Source: Blastomonas sp. CACIA14H2 (GTDB taxonomy: Bacteria > Pseudomonadota > Alphaproteobacteria > Sphingomonadales > Sphingomonadaceae). From it: a stretch of DNA of 64,000 bases. A model generated the notes under the pieces. The model was given only the letters and a program-made list of their open reading frames with translations, had not been told where the DNA came from and made no database searches. A program made the position numbers and the translations under genes. This document shows, in pieces, positions 1 to 8,247 of the stretch. Location: assembly GCA_000503195.1 (NCBI GenBank), contig AYSC01000003.1, positions 62,001 through 126,000 of the forward strand. The letters are read 5' to 3'. How positions within the stretch are numbered: position 1 is the first letter of the stretch; every line of letters starts with the position of its first letter.

Positions 1-832
1 CGGTCAGCATCGCAGGCAGCGAGGCGAGCGAGGACTGGGTCGAGATAGCCACGGCCTGGGCCGGGATCGATGCGCGCAGAAAGGTCAGCGGGCTGGTGCG
101 CCCGCCGATCCAGGCGAGTACGAAGCCCGAAATCCACACCACGCCGCCGACGCTGGTGACGACGAGGACATAATGGCCGAGCGCGCCGAAGGCGGCGACG
201 CCCGCGCGCGATCCGACCACCAGCCCGAGCGCGAACACGCCGATCGGCGCGAGCGCGAGCACCCAGCCGATCAGGATGATCATCGCGTCGGCGATCGCGG
301 CGAACAGGCCCTGGACCGGCGCGCGCTGATCGGGCGAGAGCCGGGTCAGCGCAAAGGCGAAGGCGAGGGTGAAGATGATGAGCGGCAGGATCGCGTCATT
401 GGCAGCCGCGGCGACCGGATTGGTCGGCACCAGCGCGCGCAGGAATTCGGTGAACGGCGGCACCTCGCCGGTCGGCTGGGCGGTGGCGAGCGCACCGCGC
501 AACGCCGCGCGCGCGGCCTCGGGCAGCGGAAAGGCGGCGAGCAGGGCCGGGGTGACCAGGGCCGCCATCGCCGCCGAGGCCCAGAGCAGCGCGATCATCG
601 TCGCGATCGCGCGCACGGTCAGCCGCCCGGCGCTCGCCATCTGCGCGGTGCGCAGGATGCCGGTGACCAGCAGCGTGACGACCAGCGGAACGACGGTCAT
701 CTGCAGCCCGCGCAGCCAGAGCGATCCGACGACATCGGCACCATTGACTAGCCCCGGCGCATTGCCGCCGACCGCCATGCCCAGAGCGATGCCGATGGCG
801 AGAGCGCCCAGGACCAGAAGGGTTTTCAGCAT
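1..832 (-). CDS. Dicarboxylate/amino acid:cation symporter (DAACS family), 3' end cut by window edge
   Basis: The reverse strand from an ATG at 832 reads MLKTLLVLGALAIGIALGMA and continues open to the window edge (277 codons seen). The product is very hydrophobic, with a DAACS-like core: the stretch LWLRGLQMTVVPLVVTLLVTG matches the GltP/DctA segment around the first helices, followed by AILPLIIFTLAFALAL and a serine-rich hairpin AISTQSSLASLPAML close to the edge. That hairpin is the typical substrate-binding reentrant loop of the family. It should import C4-dicarboxylates or acidic amino acids with Na+ or H+ across the inner membrane. The substrate cannot be told from this part, and the C-terminus lies outside the window. 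Confidence 0.85.
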   Translation of the reverse strand, partial: MLKTLLVLGALAIGIALGMAVGGNAPGLVNGADVVGSLWLRGLQMTVVPLVVTLLVTGILRTAQMASAGRLTVRAIATMIALLWASAAMAALVTPALLAAFPLPEAARAALRGALATAQPTGEVPPFTEFLRALVPTNPVAAAANDAILPLIIFTLAFAFALTRLSPDQRAPVQGLFAAIADAMIILIGWVLALAPIGVFALGLVVGSRAGVAAFGALGHYVLVVTSVGGVVWISGFVLAWIGGRTSPLTFLRASIPAQAVAISTQSSLASLPAMLT

Positions 833-914
833 TCAGTCACGGCCCTTGTATGTTCATGATTCTGTTTGGTTCGCGATCCTGATTTCTTATGACCATGGAT
901 TGCGCGATCCGTCA

Positions 915-996
915 CCCTGAACTTGTTTCAGGGTCCATTTCGCCTGTCGCGGCTTGGGCTGCTGGGGCACGATGGATGCTGAAACGCGTTCAGCAT
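915..996. repeat. Pair of short intergenic hairpins upstream of glmM
   Basis: Two imperfect palindromes lie in the 255-bp gap between the divergent symporter and glmM. At 915-933 the arms CCCTGAA and TTCAGGG flank a short loop. At 976-996 the arms ATGCTGAA and TTCAGCAT flank ACGCG. Both resemble the dispersed 'gaacttgtttcaggg' repeats of sphingomonad genomes. Neither is followed by a T tract, so they are probably repeats rather than terminators. Confidence 0.6.
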
Positions 997-1087
997 GACG
1001 GGATTTGACATGACCGCTGGCGACAGAGTTGGCAAGTCCCGGCCCAATCCGCTAAGCCGCGAAAAAAGGCCAATCAGGGGTTTACGC

Positions 1088-2431
1088 GTGACACGCAAGT
1101 TTTTCGGCACCGACGGTATCAGGGGACGCACCAATCAGGGTTTCATGACCGCGGCGATGGCGATGGCGGTGGGCCAGGCGGCTGGTGCGCATTTCCTGCG
1201 CGGCAGCCACAAGCACCGGGTCGTGATCGGCAAGGATACCCGGCTGTCGGGCTACATGATGGAGAATGCGCTGGTCGCGGGCTTTACCAGCGTCGGCATG
1301 GACGTGGTGCTGGTGGGCCCGATGCCGACGCCTGCGGTCGCCCTGCTCACCCGATCGATGCGCGCGGACCTCGGCGTGATGATCTCGGCCAGCCACAACC
1401 CGTTCCAGGATAACGGCATCAAGCTGTTCGGCCCCGATGGCTTCAAGCTTTCCGACGAGGACGAGATGCAGATCGAGGCGATGCTCGAAGCGGGCAATCC
1501 GCAGCTCGCCGCCTCCGAGGCAATCGGCCGCGCCCGCCGGATCGAGGATGCGCGCGGCCGCTATATCCATGCAGTCAAGGCCTCGCTGCCCGACCAGGTG
1601 CGCCTGGACGGCCTCAAGATCGTCGTCGATTGTGCGCATGGCGCCGCCTATCAGGTTGCGCCGTCCGCCTTCTGGGAACTCGGCGCAGAGGTGATCGCGA
1701 TCGGCGTCAATCCCAACGGGCTCAACATCAACGACCGGGTCGGCTCGACCCATGTCGAGGCGATGCAGGAGCGGGTCGTTGCCTCGGGCGCGGATATCGG
1801 CATCGCGCTCGATGGCGATGCCGACCGGCTGATCGTGGTCGATGAGAAAGGCACCGTCGTCGATGGCGACCAGATCATGGCGCTGATCGGCGGCAGCTGG
1901 GCGCGCCAGGGGCGGCTGCGCGGCGGCGGCGTGGTGGCGACGGTGATGTCGAACCTGGGTCTGGAACGCTATCTCAAGGGCCAGGGGCTCGAGCTCGTCC
2001 GCACCAAGGTGGGCGACCGGTATGTGCTCGGCGCGATGCGTGCGGGCGGCTACAATGTCGGCGGCGAGCAATCGGGGCACATGATCCTGACCGACCATGC
2101 CACCACCGGCGACGGCACGGTCGCCGCGCTGCAGGTGCTCGCCGAGCTGGTGCGCGAGGGCAAGCCGGCGAGCGAGCTGCTCCACCTGTTCGATCCGGTA
2201 CCGCAGCTGCTCAAGAATGTCCGCTTCTCGGGCGGCAAGCCGCTGGAAAACCCGAAGGTGCAGAAGGTTATTGCCGATGCCGATGAAGAGTTGCGTGGGC
2301 GTGGCCGGCTGGTGATCCGGCCCTCGGGCACCGAGCCCGTCATCCGCGTGATGGCCGAAGGCGACGATGCCGCGCAGGTCGAGGCGGTCGTCGACCGCAT
2401 CTGCGCGGTCGTGGAAGAGGTGGCGCTCTGA
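1088..2431 (+). CDS. glmM: Phosphoglucosamine mutase GlmM
   Basis: GlmM converts glucosamine-6-phosphate to glucosamine-1-phosphate, the cytoplasmic step feeding UDP-GlcNAc for peptidoglycan and LPS. The 447-aa product has the family length. It begins [12 protein letters not shown], carries the phosphoserine loop [12 protein letters not shown] (Ser102), the metal loop DGDADR and the phosphate-binding [12 protein letters not shown] near the C-terminus. I chose the GTG at 1088 because AGGGG lies 7 bp upstream and homologues start here; an ATG at 995 would add 31 unconserved residues. The stop overlaps the next ATG (TGATG), so DUF1272 and thiD are probably translationally coupled. Confidence 0.96.
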   Translation: MTRKFFGTDGIRGRTNQGFMTAAMAMAVGQAAGAHFLRGSHKHRVVIGKDTRLSGYMMENALVAGFTSVGMDVVLVGPMPTPAVALLTRSMRADLGVMISASHNPFQDNGIKLFGPDGFKLSDEDEMQIEAMLEAGNPQLAASEAIGRARRIEDARGRYIHAVKASLPDQVRLDGLKIVVDCAHGAAYQVAPSAFWELGAEVIAIGVNPNGLNINDRVGSTHVEAMQERVVASGADIGIALDGDADRLIVVDEKGTVVDGDQIMALIGGSWARQGRLRGGGVVATVMSNLGLERYLKGQGLELVRTKVGDRYVLGAMRAGGYNVGGEQSGHMILTDHATTGDGTVAALQVLAELVREGKPASELLHLFDPVPQLLKNVRFSGGKPLENPKVQKVIADADEELRGRGRLVIRPSGTEPVIRVMAEGDDAAQVEAVVDRICAVVEEVAL

Positions 2432-2661
2432 TGCTTGAAATGCGGCCCGATTGCGAACGCTGCGGCGCGGACACGCCGCCCGAGGCCCCCGGCGCGTTCA
2501 TCTGCTCGTTCGAATGCACCTTCTGCGCCGAATGCGCCGAGGAGCTGGACGATCGCTGCCCCAATTGCGGTGGCGAACTGGTCGACCGGCCGGTGCGGCC
2601 CAAGAAGCTGCTCGAGAAATTTCCGGGATCGACCGTGCGGAAATTCACCCAGCATGGGTGA
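2431..2661 (+). CDS. DUF1272 domain protein, small cysteine-rich zinc-binding type
   Basis: A 76-aa protein with four CxxC-like pairs ([28 protein letters not shown]), the pattern of DUF1272. The cysteines could hold one or two zinc ions in a rubredoxin/zinc-ribbon-like fold. The function of the family is not known to me. It starts on the A of the glmM stop and its own stop overlaps the thiD start by 8 bp, so the three genes form one transcript. Confidence 0.85.
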   Translation: MLEMRPDCERCGADTPPEAPGAFICSFECTFCAECAEELDDRCPNCGGELVDRPVRPKKLLEKFPGSTVRKFTQHG

Positions 2662-3796
2662 GCGGCCCGCCCGCATCCTGACCATCGCAGGCTCCGATTC
2701 CGGCGGGGGCGCGGGCATCCAGGCCGATATCAAGACCATCACCATGCTGGGCGGCCATGCGATGACCGCGATCACCGCGATCACCGCGCAGAATTCGCGC
2801 GGGGTCGATGCGGTGCAGGTGCTCGAGGCCGACATGGTCGTCGCCCAGATCGACGCGGTGGCGCGCGATTTCGGGCTCGATGCGATCAAGATCGGCATGC
2901 TGGGCTCGCCCGCGATTGCGGAAGCGCTCGCCGATTGGCTTGTCGCGCACCCCGGCATTCCCGTCATCTTCGATCCCGTGATGATCGCCTCGAGCGGGGC
3001 GGTGCTCGCTGATCGCGCCACCATCGCGGCATTCCGGCGGCTGATGGCCTGCGCCACTTTGGTAACGCCCAACCTGCCCGAGCTCGAGGCGTTGGGCGGC
3101 GAGGCGGCGGTGCTGGAACTGGCGTCTGCGCTGCTGATCAAGGGCGGCCATGCGGGGGGCGATACCGTCACCGACCGGCTGGTGAAGCGCGAGGGCGAAG
3201 TCGCGCGCTGGAGCGATCCGCGGATCGACAGCCCGCACAGCCATGGCACCGGTTGCACGCTGTCCAGCGCCATCGCGACGCTGCTGGGGCAGGGTGTGCC
3301 GATGGAAGCCGCGATCGAGCGCGCGCGCGTCTTCGTGCGGCTGGCGCTGCGCGATGCGCCGGGGCTGGTCGAGGCCAACGGCCCGATGGGGCACCAGCGC
3401 GTACGCAATGATGCGCTCAGCCCCGGCTGGCATCTCAACCAGGTGACGCTGGGCGCGACCGATTATGCCGCTTCGGTGACCTTCTACCGCGCGCTCGGGC
3501 TGACCCAGATCGTCGACAGCCCCGATAACGGCTATGCCCGGTTCGAGGCGGACAACGGCGCGACGCTCTCGTTCCATGCCGGCGAACCGGTTGGCGGGGC
3601 CATCGTCTATCTCGAATGCGCCGATCTCGACGCACGCGTCACCGCGCTCGCCTCGGGAGGCTTTGCCATCGATCAATGGCCGCAAGATGAAAGCTGGGGC
3701 TGGCGCGAGGCGCGGCTCAGCGACCCGGCGGGCAATGTGCTGTGCCTCTATTTCGGCGGCGAGAACCGGCGCCATCCGCCCTGGCGGATAGGCTGA
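2654..3796 (+). CDS. thiD: Hydroxymethylpyrimidine/phosphomethylpyrimidine kinase ThiD with C-terminal VOC (glyoxalase-like) domain
   Basis: Residues 1-255 are ThiD, which phosphorylates HMP and HMP-P in thiamine biosynthesis: [19 protein letters not shown] at the N-terminus, the ribokinase-fold signature DPVMIASSG at 107-115, and the catalytic anion-hole loop HGTGC at 197-201. Residues about 258-370 ([20 protein letters not shown] to [11 protein letters not shown]) form a separate VOC/glyoxalase-like domain of about 110 residues. Normal ThiD is about 265 aa; this protein is 380 aa with no stop between the domains. The ATG at 2654 overlaps the DUF1272 gene; an open frame further upstream is antisense-like composition and not used. 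The role of the VOC part is unknown. Confidence 0.9.
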   Translation: MGERPARILTIAGSDSGGGAGIQADIKTITMLGGHAMTAITAITAQNSRGVDAVQVLEADMVVAQIDAVARDFGLDAIKIGMLGSPAIAEALADWLVAHPGIPVIFDPVMIASSGAVLADRATIAAFRRLMACATLVTPNLPELEALGGEAAVLELASALLIKGGHAGGDTVTDRLVKREGEVARWSDPRIDSPHSHGTGCTLSSAIATLLGQGVPMEAAIERARVFVRLALRDAPGLVEANGPMGHQRVRNDALSPGWHLNQVTLGATDYAASVTFYRALGLTQIVDSPDNGYARFEADNGATLSFHAGEPVGGAIVYLECADLDARVTALASGGFAIDQWPQDESWGWREARLSDPAGNVLCLYFGGENRRHPPWRIG

Positions 3797-3803
3797 CGGC
3801 GCC

Positions 3804-3850
3804 CAATTGCGCAACCCGGCCACTTGGCCCTTTACCGCAGGGCGCAATTG
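3804..3850. repeat. Inverted repeat between thiD and sodB
   Basis: CAATTGCGC at 3804-3812 and GCGCAATTG at 3842-3850 form a perfect 9-bp inverted repeat with a 29-nt centre in the 108-bp gap. It could be a weak thiD terminator stem or part of the sodB control region; no T tract follows. Confidence 0.4.
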
Positions 3851-3904
3851 CCCATATGCGTTGCGGCAAGTTGTTAACGCCCATCCAGAAACAGGAGATG
3901 ACCC

Positions 3905-4528
3905 ATGGCTTTTGTCCTTCCCCCGCTCCCCTTTGACAAGACCGCCTTTGGCGACGTGATGTCGGCGGAGACCTTCGACTATCACCACGGCAAGCATCAC
4001 AATGCCTATGTCGGCAAGGCGAACGACATGGTGAAGGGCACGGACCTGGAAGGCGCGAGCCTCTCCAAGGTGATCGTCGCCGCGAAGGAAAAGGGCAACA
4101 AGGGCCTGTTCAACAATGCCGCGCAGATCTGGAACCACACCTTCTTCTGGCACTGCCTCAGCCCCGAAGGCCAGTCGATCCCCGGCTCGCTCGAAGAGCG
4201 CATCAACGCCGATTTCGGCTCGGTCGCCGATTTCAAGGACAAGCTCAAGGCCGAGGCCGTCGGCCATTTCGGCAGCGGCTGGGCCTGGCTGGTGCTCAAC
4301 GGCGACAAGCTGGAAATCACCTCGCTGCACGACGCGGACTCGCCGGTCGCGCACGACGGCATGAAGCCGCTGCTGACGCTCGATGTGTGGGAACACGCCT
4401 ATTATATCGACTATCGCAACGCCCGCCCGGATTACCTTTCGACCGTGCTCGACAAGGCGATCAACTGGGAATTCGTCGCGCAGAACCTCGACGGCAAGGG
4501 CACCGAGCGCGCCGACCAGGAAGGTTGA
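3905..4528 (+). CDS. sodB: Superoxide dismutase, iron type
   Basis: This cytoplasmic enzyme dismutates superoxide to oxygen and hydrogen peroxide. The 207-aa product aligns with SodB: FDYHHGKHHNAYV contains the first metal ligand His27, NHTFFWHCLSP the second (His78), and DVWEHAYYIDYRNARPDY the last two (Asp160, His164). The glutamine in AAQIWNHTFFW is typical of Fe-SOD rather than Mn-SOD. The ATG has AGGAGA about 6 bp upstream. It is followed by a repeat-rich gap and appears to be monocistronic. Confidence 0.96.
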   Translation: MAFVLPPLPFDKTAFGDVMSAETFDYHHGKHHNAYVGKANDMVKGTDLEGASLSKVIVAAKEKGNKGLFNNAAQIWNHTFFWHCLSPEGQSIPGSLEERINADFGSVADFKDKLKAEAVGHFGSGWAWLVLNGDKLEITSLHDADSPVAHDGMKPLLTLDVWEHAYYIDYRNARPDYLSTVLDKAINWEFVAQNLDGKGTERADQEG

Positions 4529-4554
4529 GCTAACCGCTACCTCGCTGACCTGGT

Positions 4555-4732
4555 CTCCGGCGAAAGCCGGAGTCCAGGGGCGGAGTAGCGCTACAATCGC
4601 CCAGAATGCCGGAGTTCGCCAGAAATTGGGCTGGCGCTTCATGGTCCCCTGCGAAGGCAGGGGCCCATCACCAAAGCTCTCCAGTTTGTGCACACTGAAC
4701 GGGCAGGAGATGGACCCCTGCCTTCGCAGGGG
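4555..4732. repeat. Cluster of three palindromic repeats (REP/BIME-like)
   Basis: Three hairpins fill the gap downstream of sodB: CTCCGGC-GAAA-GCCGGAG at 4555-4572, CCCCTGC-GAAG-GCAGGGG at 4646-4663, and CCCCTGC-CTTC-GCAGGGG at 4715-4732. The second and third have reverse-complement loops and similar flanks (ggtCCCCTGC...ggcccat against its inverse), so they are two copies of one element in opposite orientation about 70 bp apart. A related pair lies at 41427-41564. Confidence 0.7.
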
Positions 4733-4773
4733 GCCGACGATTCGAATGCAAAGTGACAGCGTTGCAGCGTCAC

Positions 4774-5190
4774 TCACTCCGCAAAGCTGCGGTCATCAAA
4801 ACTCTTCCAGTCCTGCCCTTCGCTGCAACTGGGCCACTCTCCGCGACAGATGGGTGCTGAATCCATGATGCCACGAACCCGCTGAACAGCGAGGCAGGGG
4901 GCATCATCGGCAACATCCAAGATGATGAGCGGTAACGGTTCCCATCCTGTGGTCATGTGCATGTACTTGTTCAACTGATTGCTCGAGACGCGCTCTTCAC
5001 CCCAAGTAATGCTCCCGTCGGCTCCGATCATGACCGGGATCACCGGAACCAACTCACCAATACCGTCTTTCTTGGTTTTCCAGTGAGGCAGCGGCGTCGC
5101 GCAGTTTTGTGCGTAGGTATCACTCGACGGAGTGCACCCCGATGAGACGATAACGAGCGAAAGGGCCGTTAGAACTGGGCGTAAAAGCAT
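4774..5190 (-). CDS. Putative lipoprotein with ExbD/TolR-like periplasmic region
   Basis: A 138-aa product with an N-terminal hydrophobic segment ending in the lipobox-like VSSGC, so probably exported and lipidated. The mature part (VPVIPVMIGADGSITWGEE, then LPLIILDVADDAPCLAVQRVRGIMDSAPIC) resembles the periplasmic domain of ExbD/TolR, which has a beta strand with a 'dG.i.w.ge' turn and a 'P.i.l' strand, but the ExbD transmembrane helix is absent. Start is uncertain: the ATG at 5190 gives the cleanest signal peptide, with a TTG 15 bp upstream as an alternative; no clear ribosome binding site is seen. Specific function unknown. Confidence 0.6.
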   Translation of the reverse strand: MLLRPVLTALSLVIVSSGCTPSSDTYAQNCATPLPHWKTKKDGIGELVPVIPVMIGADGSITWGEERVSSNQLNKYMHMTTGWEPLPLIILDVADDAPCLAVQRVRGIMDSAPICRGEWPSCSEGQDWKSFDDRSFAE

Positions 5191-5226
5191 TGCGCACAGT
5201 GACAATTACCCTGCCACTGCGCAACC

Positions 5227-5886
5227 TCAACTTTTCGGCTCAACCCCCTCGATCGCCAGGCCGTGCTTCATCAGCATCGGGATCTGGCTCATCGCGAAGA
5301 GGAAGGACAGGGCGGTCACGCCCCAGACCTTGACCGTCAGCCAGGTCTCGAAGGTCAGCGTCTGGCGCAGGCCCTCGTTGAGCAGCGCCATCACCACGAA
5401 GAACAGCCCCCAGTTGCGCGAGAGCTTGAGCCAGCCGGTCTCGTCCAGACCGTCATACGCCGCCTGCAGCAGATAGCGCAGCAGCGGCTTGCCCATCATC
5501 CAGCCGCCGAGCAGCAGCGCGGCAAAGCCCGAATAGATGATCGTCGGCTTGATCTGGATGAAGCGTTCGTCGTTGAAATAGACCGTCAGCGCGCCGAAGC
5601 CGATGACCAGCACGGCGCTCAGCCACAGCATCGGCGAGACGCGGCCCAGCCGCCATTTGGACACCGCCACCGCGACCAGGATCGCGAGCATGAACGCGAG
5701 CGTGCCGTTGATCGCCGCGCGCGTGCTGGCGAGCGCCGCGCCGTCGCTCTGGGTCAGCTTGAACACCGCGAAGAAGATCAGCAGCGGACCGAAATCGAGC
5801 AGCAGCGGCAACAGGCTGCCCTCGGATTTCTTCTTCGGCGCGGCAACGGCCTCGGCAGCGGCAGTCTGCGGCATTTCCTCGCTCAC
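5227..5886 (-). CDS. yciB: Inner membrane septation protein YciB/IspZ
   Basis: A 219-aa protein with a short polar N-terminus and about five hydrophobic helices. It contains LLLDFGPLLIFFAVFK near the start and KPTIIYSGFAALLLGG, GLDETGWLKLSRNWGLFFVVMALLNE in the second half, the pattern of the YciB/IspZ family. Members are inner-membrane proteins linked to septation and cell envelope maintenance. It starts with GTG overlapping the ftsY stop (GTGA), and is the last gene of the dapF-mtaB-ftsY-yciB set. Confidence 0.92.
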   Translation of the reverse strand: MSEEMPQTAAAEAVAAPKKKSEGSLLPLLLDFGPLLIFFAVFKLTQSDGAALASTRAAINGTLAFMLAILVAVAVSKWRLGRVSPMLWLSAVLVIGFGALTVYFNDERFIQIKPTIIYSGFAALLLGGWMMGKPLLRYLLQAAYDGLDETGWLKLSRNWGLFFVVMALLNEGLRQTLTFETWLTVKVWGVTALSFLFAMSQIPMLMKHGLAIEGVEPKS

Positions 5887-6809
5887 TTGGTGCCTCCGGC
5901 GATGACATGCGCGAGATATTCGGGATCGAAGGGCCTGAGGTCGTCGATCGTCTCGCCGACGCCGATCGCGTGGATCGGAAGGCCGAATTTCTCGGCCGCC
6001 GCCACCAATATGCCGCCGCGCGCGGTGCCATCGAGTTTCGTCATCACAAGCCCGGTTACGCCCGCGACCTCCTTGAAGGTCTCGATCTGCGACAGGGCGT
6101 TCTGTCCGTTGGTTGCATCGAGCACCAGCACCACGTCGTGCGGCGCCTCGGGGTTCAGGCGGCCGAGCACGCGGCGGATCTTGGCGAGTTCGTCCATCAG
6201 CTCGCGCTTGTTCTGCAACCGGCCGGCGGTGTCGACGATCAGCACGTCGATGCCGGTCGCGGTCGCCTGCTTGACTGCATCGAACACGATGCCCGCCGCA
6301 TCGCCGCCTTCCTTGCCGCTGACGATGGGGATGCCCAGGCGCTCGGCCCAGACCTTGAGCTGGCCGATCGCGGCGGCGCGGAAGGTATCGCCCGCCGCCA
6401 GCATCACGCCATAATCCTGTTCCTGGAACAGGTGCGCCAGCTTGGCGATGGTGGTGGTCTTGCCCGACCCGTTGACGCCGATCACCAATATGACCTGCGG
6501 GCGGGGAAAGGCGATGATGTCGAGCGGTTCGGCGACGGTGCGCAGCGACTTGGCGATCTCCTCGCCGACGATCTCGCGCAGCCCGTCCTCGTCGAGCCCG
6601 CGCTCGAACCGGCCTTCGGAAAGCCGCGCGCGCACCTTGCCTGCCATCTGGGGCCCCAGATCGCTGACGATCAGCGCCTCCTCGATCTCGTCGAGCTGGT
6701 CCTCATCGAGCCGCGACTTGGTCACCAGCCCCGTCAGGTTCTGGGTCAGCTTGTCGGACGTCTTGCGAAAGCCGCCCAGCAGGCGCTCGCTCCAGCTGCC
6801 CTCGCTCAT
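5883..6809 (-). CDS. ftsY: Signal recognition particle receptor FtsY
   Basis: FtsY is the membrane-associated GTPase that receives SRP-ribosome complexes. The 308-aa product has the NG domain: four-helix N part, then P-loop GVNGSGKTTTIAKLA, the insertion-box region AAGDTFRAAAIGQL, DTAGRLQNKRELMDEL, and TKLDGTARGGILVAAAEKFGLPI. The acidic A domain is very short, as is common in alphaproteobacteria. It overlaps mtaB and yciB by 4 bp each. Its partner ffh is 4.4 kb away on the other strand. Confidence 0.96.
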   Translation of the reverse strand: MSEGSWSERLLGGFRKTSDKLTQNLTGLVTKSRLDEDQLDEIEEALIVSDLGPQMAGKVRARLSEGRFERGLDEDGLREIVGEEIAKSLRTVAEPLDIIAFPRPQVILVIGVNGSGKTTTIAKLAHLFQEQDYGVMLAAGDTFRAAAIGQLKVWAERLGIPIVSGKEGGDAAGIVFDAVKQATATGIDVLIVDTAGRLQNKRELMDELAKIRRVLGRLNPEAPHDVVLVLDATNGQNALSQIETFKEVAGVTGLVMTKLDGTARGGILVAAAEKFGLPIHAIGVGETIDDLRPFDPEYLAHVIAGGTK

Positions 6810-8242
6810 GTATCAATCTCCGCTGTCAGCATGTCGCCGCTCTGTCCCGTGATCGCCACTGGCACGATCCGCCCGATATGGGAAGGATCGGGTGCGGGCA
6901 AAGCGATGCGCACGAAATTCTCGGTATGGCCGGTGCGCCCGTCGCGCTCGACCAGAAGCTGTTGCCGCGACCCGACCAGCGAGGCGCGCCAGCGGGCCGC
7001 GCGCGCCTGCGCGGCGGCGCGCATCTCGGCGGCGCGCGCCTTGACCAGCGCGCGATCGAGCTGCGGCATCCGCGCGGCAGGCGTGCCCGCGCGGGGCGAA
7101 AAGGGGAAGATATGGCCATGGACGACATCGCACGCGTCGAGGATCGAGAGGTTGCTGGCGTGCATCGCCTCATCCTCGGTCGGGAAGCCCGCGATCAGGT
7201 CGGCGCCGATGGCGATCTCGGGCCGCTTTGCCTTCATGCGCTCGACCAGCGCGATCGCCTGTGCACGGCTGTGGCGGCGCTTCATGCGCTTGAGGATCAT
7301 GTCGTCGCCCGATTGCAGCGACAGATGGACATGCGGCATCACCCGGGGATCGCCGGTGATCAGGTCAAACAGTCGGTCGTCGACCTCCACCCCGTCGAGC
7401 GAGGAGAGGCGCAGGCGCTTCAGGTCAGGCACGAAGCGCAGGATGCGTTCGATCAGCATGCCGAGGGTCGGCGATCCGGGCAGGTCGGGGCCATAGCTCG
7501 TCACGTCTACCCCGGTCAGCACCACCTCGGCATAGCCGCGTTCGACCAGCGCGCGCACCGCATCGACCACCGCCCCTGCGGGCACCGAACGGCTGTTCCC
7601 ACGGCCATAGGGGATGATGCAGAAGGTGCAGCGATGGTCACAGCCGTTCTGAACCTCGACGAACGCGCGGGCATGTTCGGCAAAGCTGGTGACCATGTGC
7701 GGCGCGGTCTGGCGCACGGCCATGATGTCTGAGACCTTCACCCGATCACCAACATCTCCGAGTTCCCAAGCGAAGTCGAGGGACGTTTCGCTGCCCTCGC
7801 GCGTACGTCCCTCGACTTCAGCCAAAGGCTGAAGTTTATCCTGAGCGCCGCCGACAGGCGGCGTCGAAGGGCTCGGGACAAACGGAAGCGGGGCATCTCG
7901 ATTGCTCGGGACAAACGGAAGGGGATATTTGCCGGACGAAAGCTTCTCCACATTCCCGAGCACCCGGTCGACCTCGGGCATCGCGGCGAACATCGCCGGG
8001 TCGGTCTGCGCCGCGCATCCGGTGACTACCAGTTGCGCTCCCGGTCGCGCCTTGCGCGCCTTGCGGATCGCCTGGCGGGTCTGGCGCACCGCCTCGTTGG
8101 TCACGGCGCAGCTGTTGATCACCACCACATCGTCGCGCCCGGCGAGCAGCGCGCGCATTGCCTCGCCTTCGGCAATGTTGAGGCGGCAACCCATCGAGAT
8201 GATCTCTGGGCCTTTGGCTGTGCTCTGGACGATATCGGACAT
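6806..8242 (-). CDS. mtaB: tRNA t6A37 methylthiotransferase MtaB with an in-frame repeat insertion
   Basis: This radical-SAM enzyme adds a methylthio group to t6A37 of tRNAs decoding ANN codons. The 478-aa product shows the UPF0004 cysteines (MGCRLN, INSCAVTN, VTGCAAQ), the radical-SAM cluster motif GCDHRCTFCIIPYG and a C-terminal TRAM region. Homologues run almost directly from GNVEKL to VSDIMAVRQTAPH. Here about 55 residues (about 103-158) lie between them, encoded by nested repeats at 7772-7921. The reading frame stays open, so the protein is probably functional with an extra loop. The ATG at 8242 is 5 bp after the dapF stop. The next gene, ftsY, overlaps by 4 bp. Confidence 0.93.
   Translation of the reverse strand: MSDIVQSTAKGPEIISMGCRLNIAEGEAMRALLAGRDDVVVINSCAVTNEAVRQTRQAIRKARKARPGAQLVVTGCAAQTDPAMFAAMPEVDRVLGNVEKLSSGKYPLPFVPSNRDAPLPFVPSPSTPPVGGAQDKLQPLAEVEGRTREGSETSLDFAWELGDVGDRVKVSDIMAVRQTAPHMVTSFAEHARAFVEVQNGCDHRCTFCIIPYGRGNSRSVPAGAVVDAVRALVERGYAEVVLTGVDVTSYGPDLPGSPTLGMLIERILRFVPDLKRLRLSSLDGVEVDDRLFDLITGDPRVMPHVHLSLQSGDDMILKRMKRRHSRAQAIALVERMKAKRPEIAIGADLIAGFPTEDEAMHASNLSILDACDVVHGHIFPFSPRAGTPAARMPQLDRALVKARAAEMRAAAQARAARWRASLVGSRQQLLVERDGRTGHTENFVRIALPAPDPSHIGRIVPVAITGQSGDMLTAEIDT
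7772..7921. repeat. Nested palindromic and direct repeats inside mtaB
   Basis: Within the coding region are a perfect 15-bp inverted repeat (7772-7786 with 7805-7819), a second palindrome with 9-bp arms ACTTCAGCC/GGCTGAAGT (7815-7835), a third CGCCGCC-GACA-GGCGGCG (7846-7863), and an 18-bp direct repeat GCTCGGGACAAACGGAAG (7871-7888 and 7904-7921) spaced by 33 bp, exactly 11 codons. The direct repeat makes the protein read LPFVPS twice. This looks like dispersed intergenic repeat DNA that has entered a gene without breaking its frame. Confidence 0.85.
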
Positions 8243-8247
8243 GATCG

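Noticed and set aside
173-920. Plus-strand frames in the first kilobase
   Set aside because: The minus strand encodes a clear DAACS transporter; these frames are its shadows.
2435-2653. N-terminal extension of thiD by 73 codons
   Set aside because: It runs in another frame through the DUF1272 gene and is Arg/Ala/Ser-rich. The ATG at 2654 matches ThiD family starts.
2600-2660. TPP riboswitch for thiD
   Set aside because: thiD is translationally coupled inside a multi-gene transcript and there is no leader in which a riboswitch could fit.
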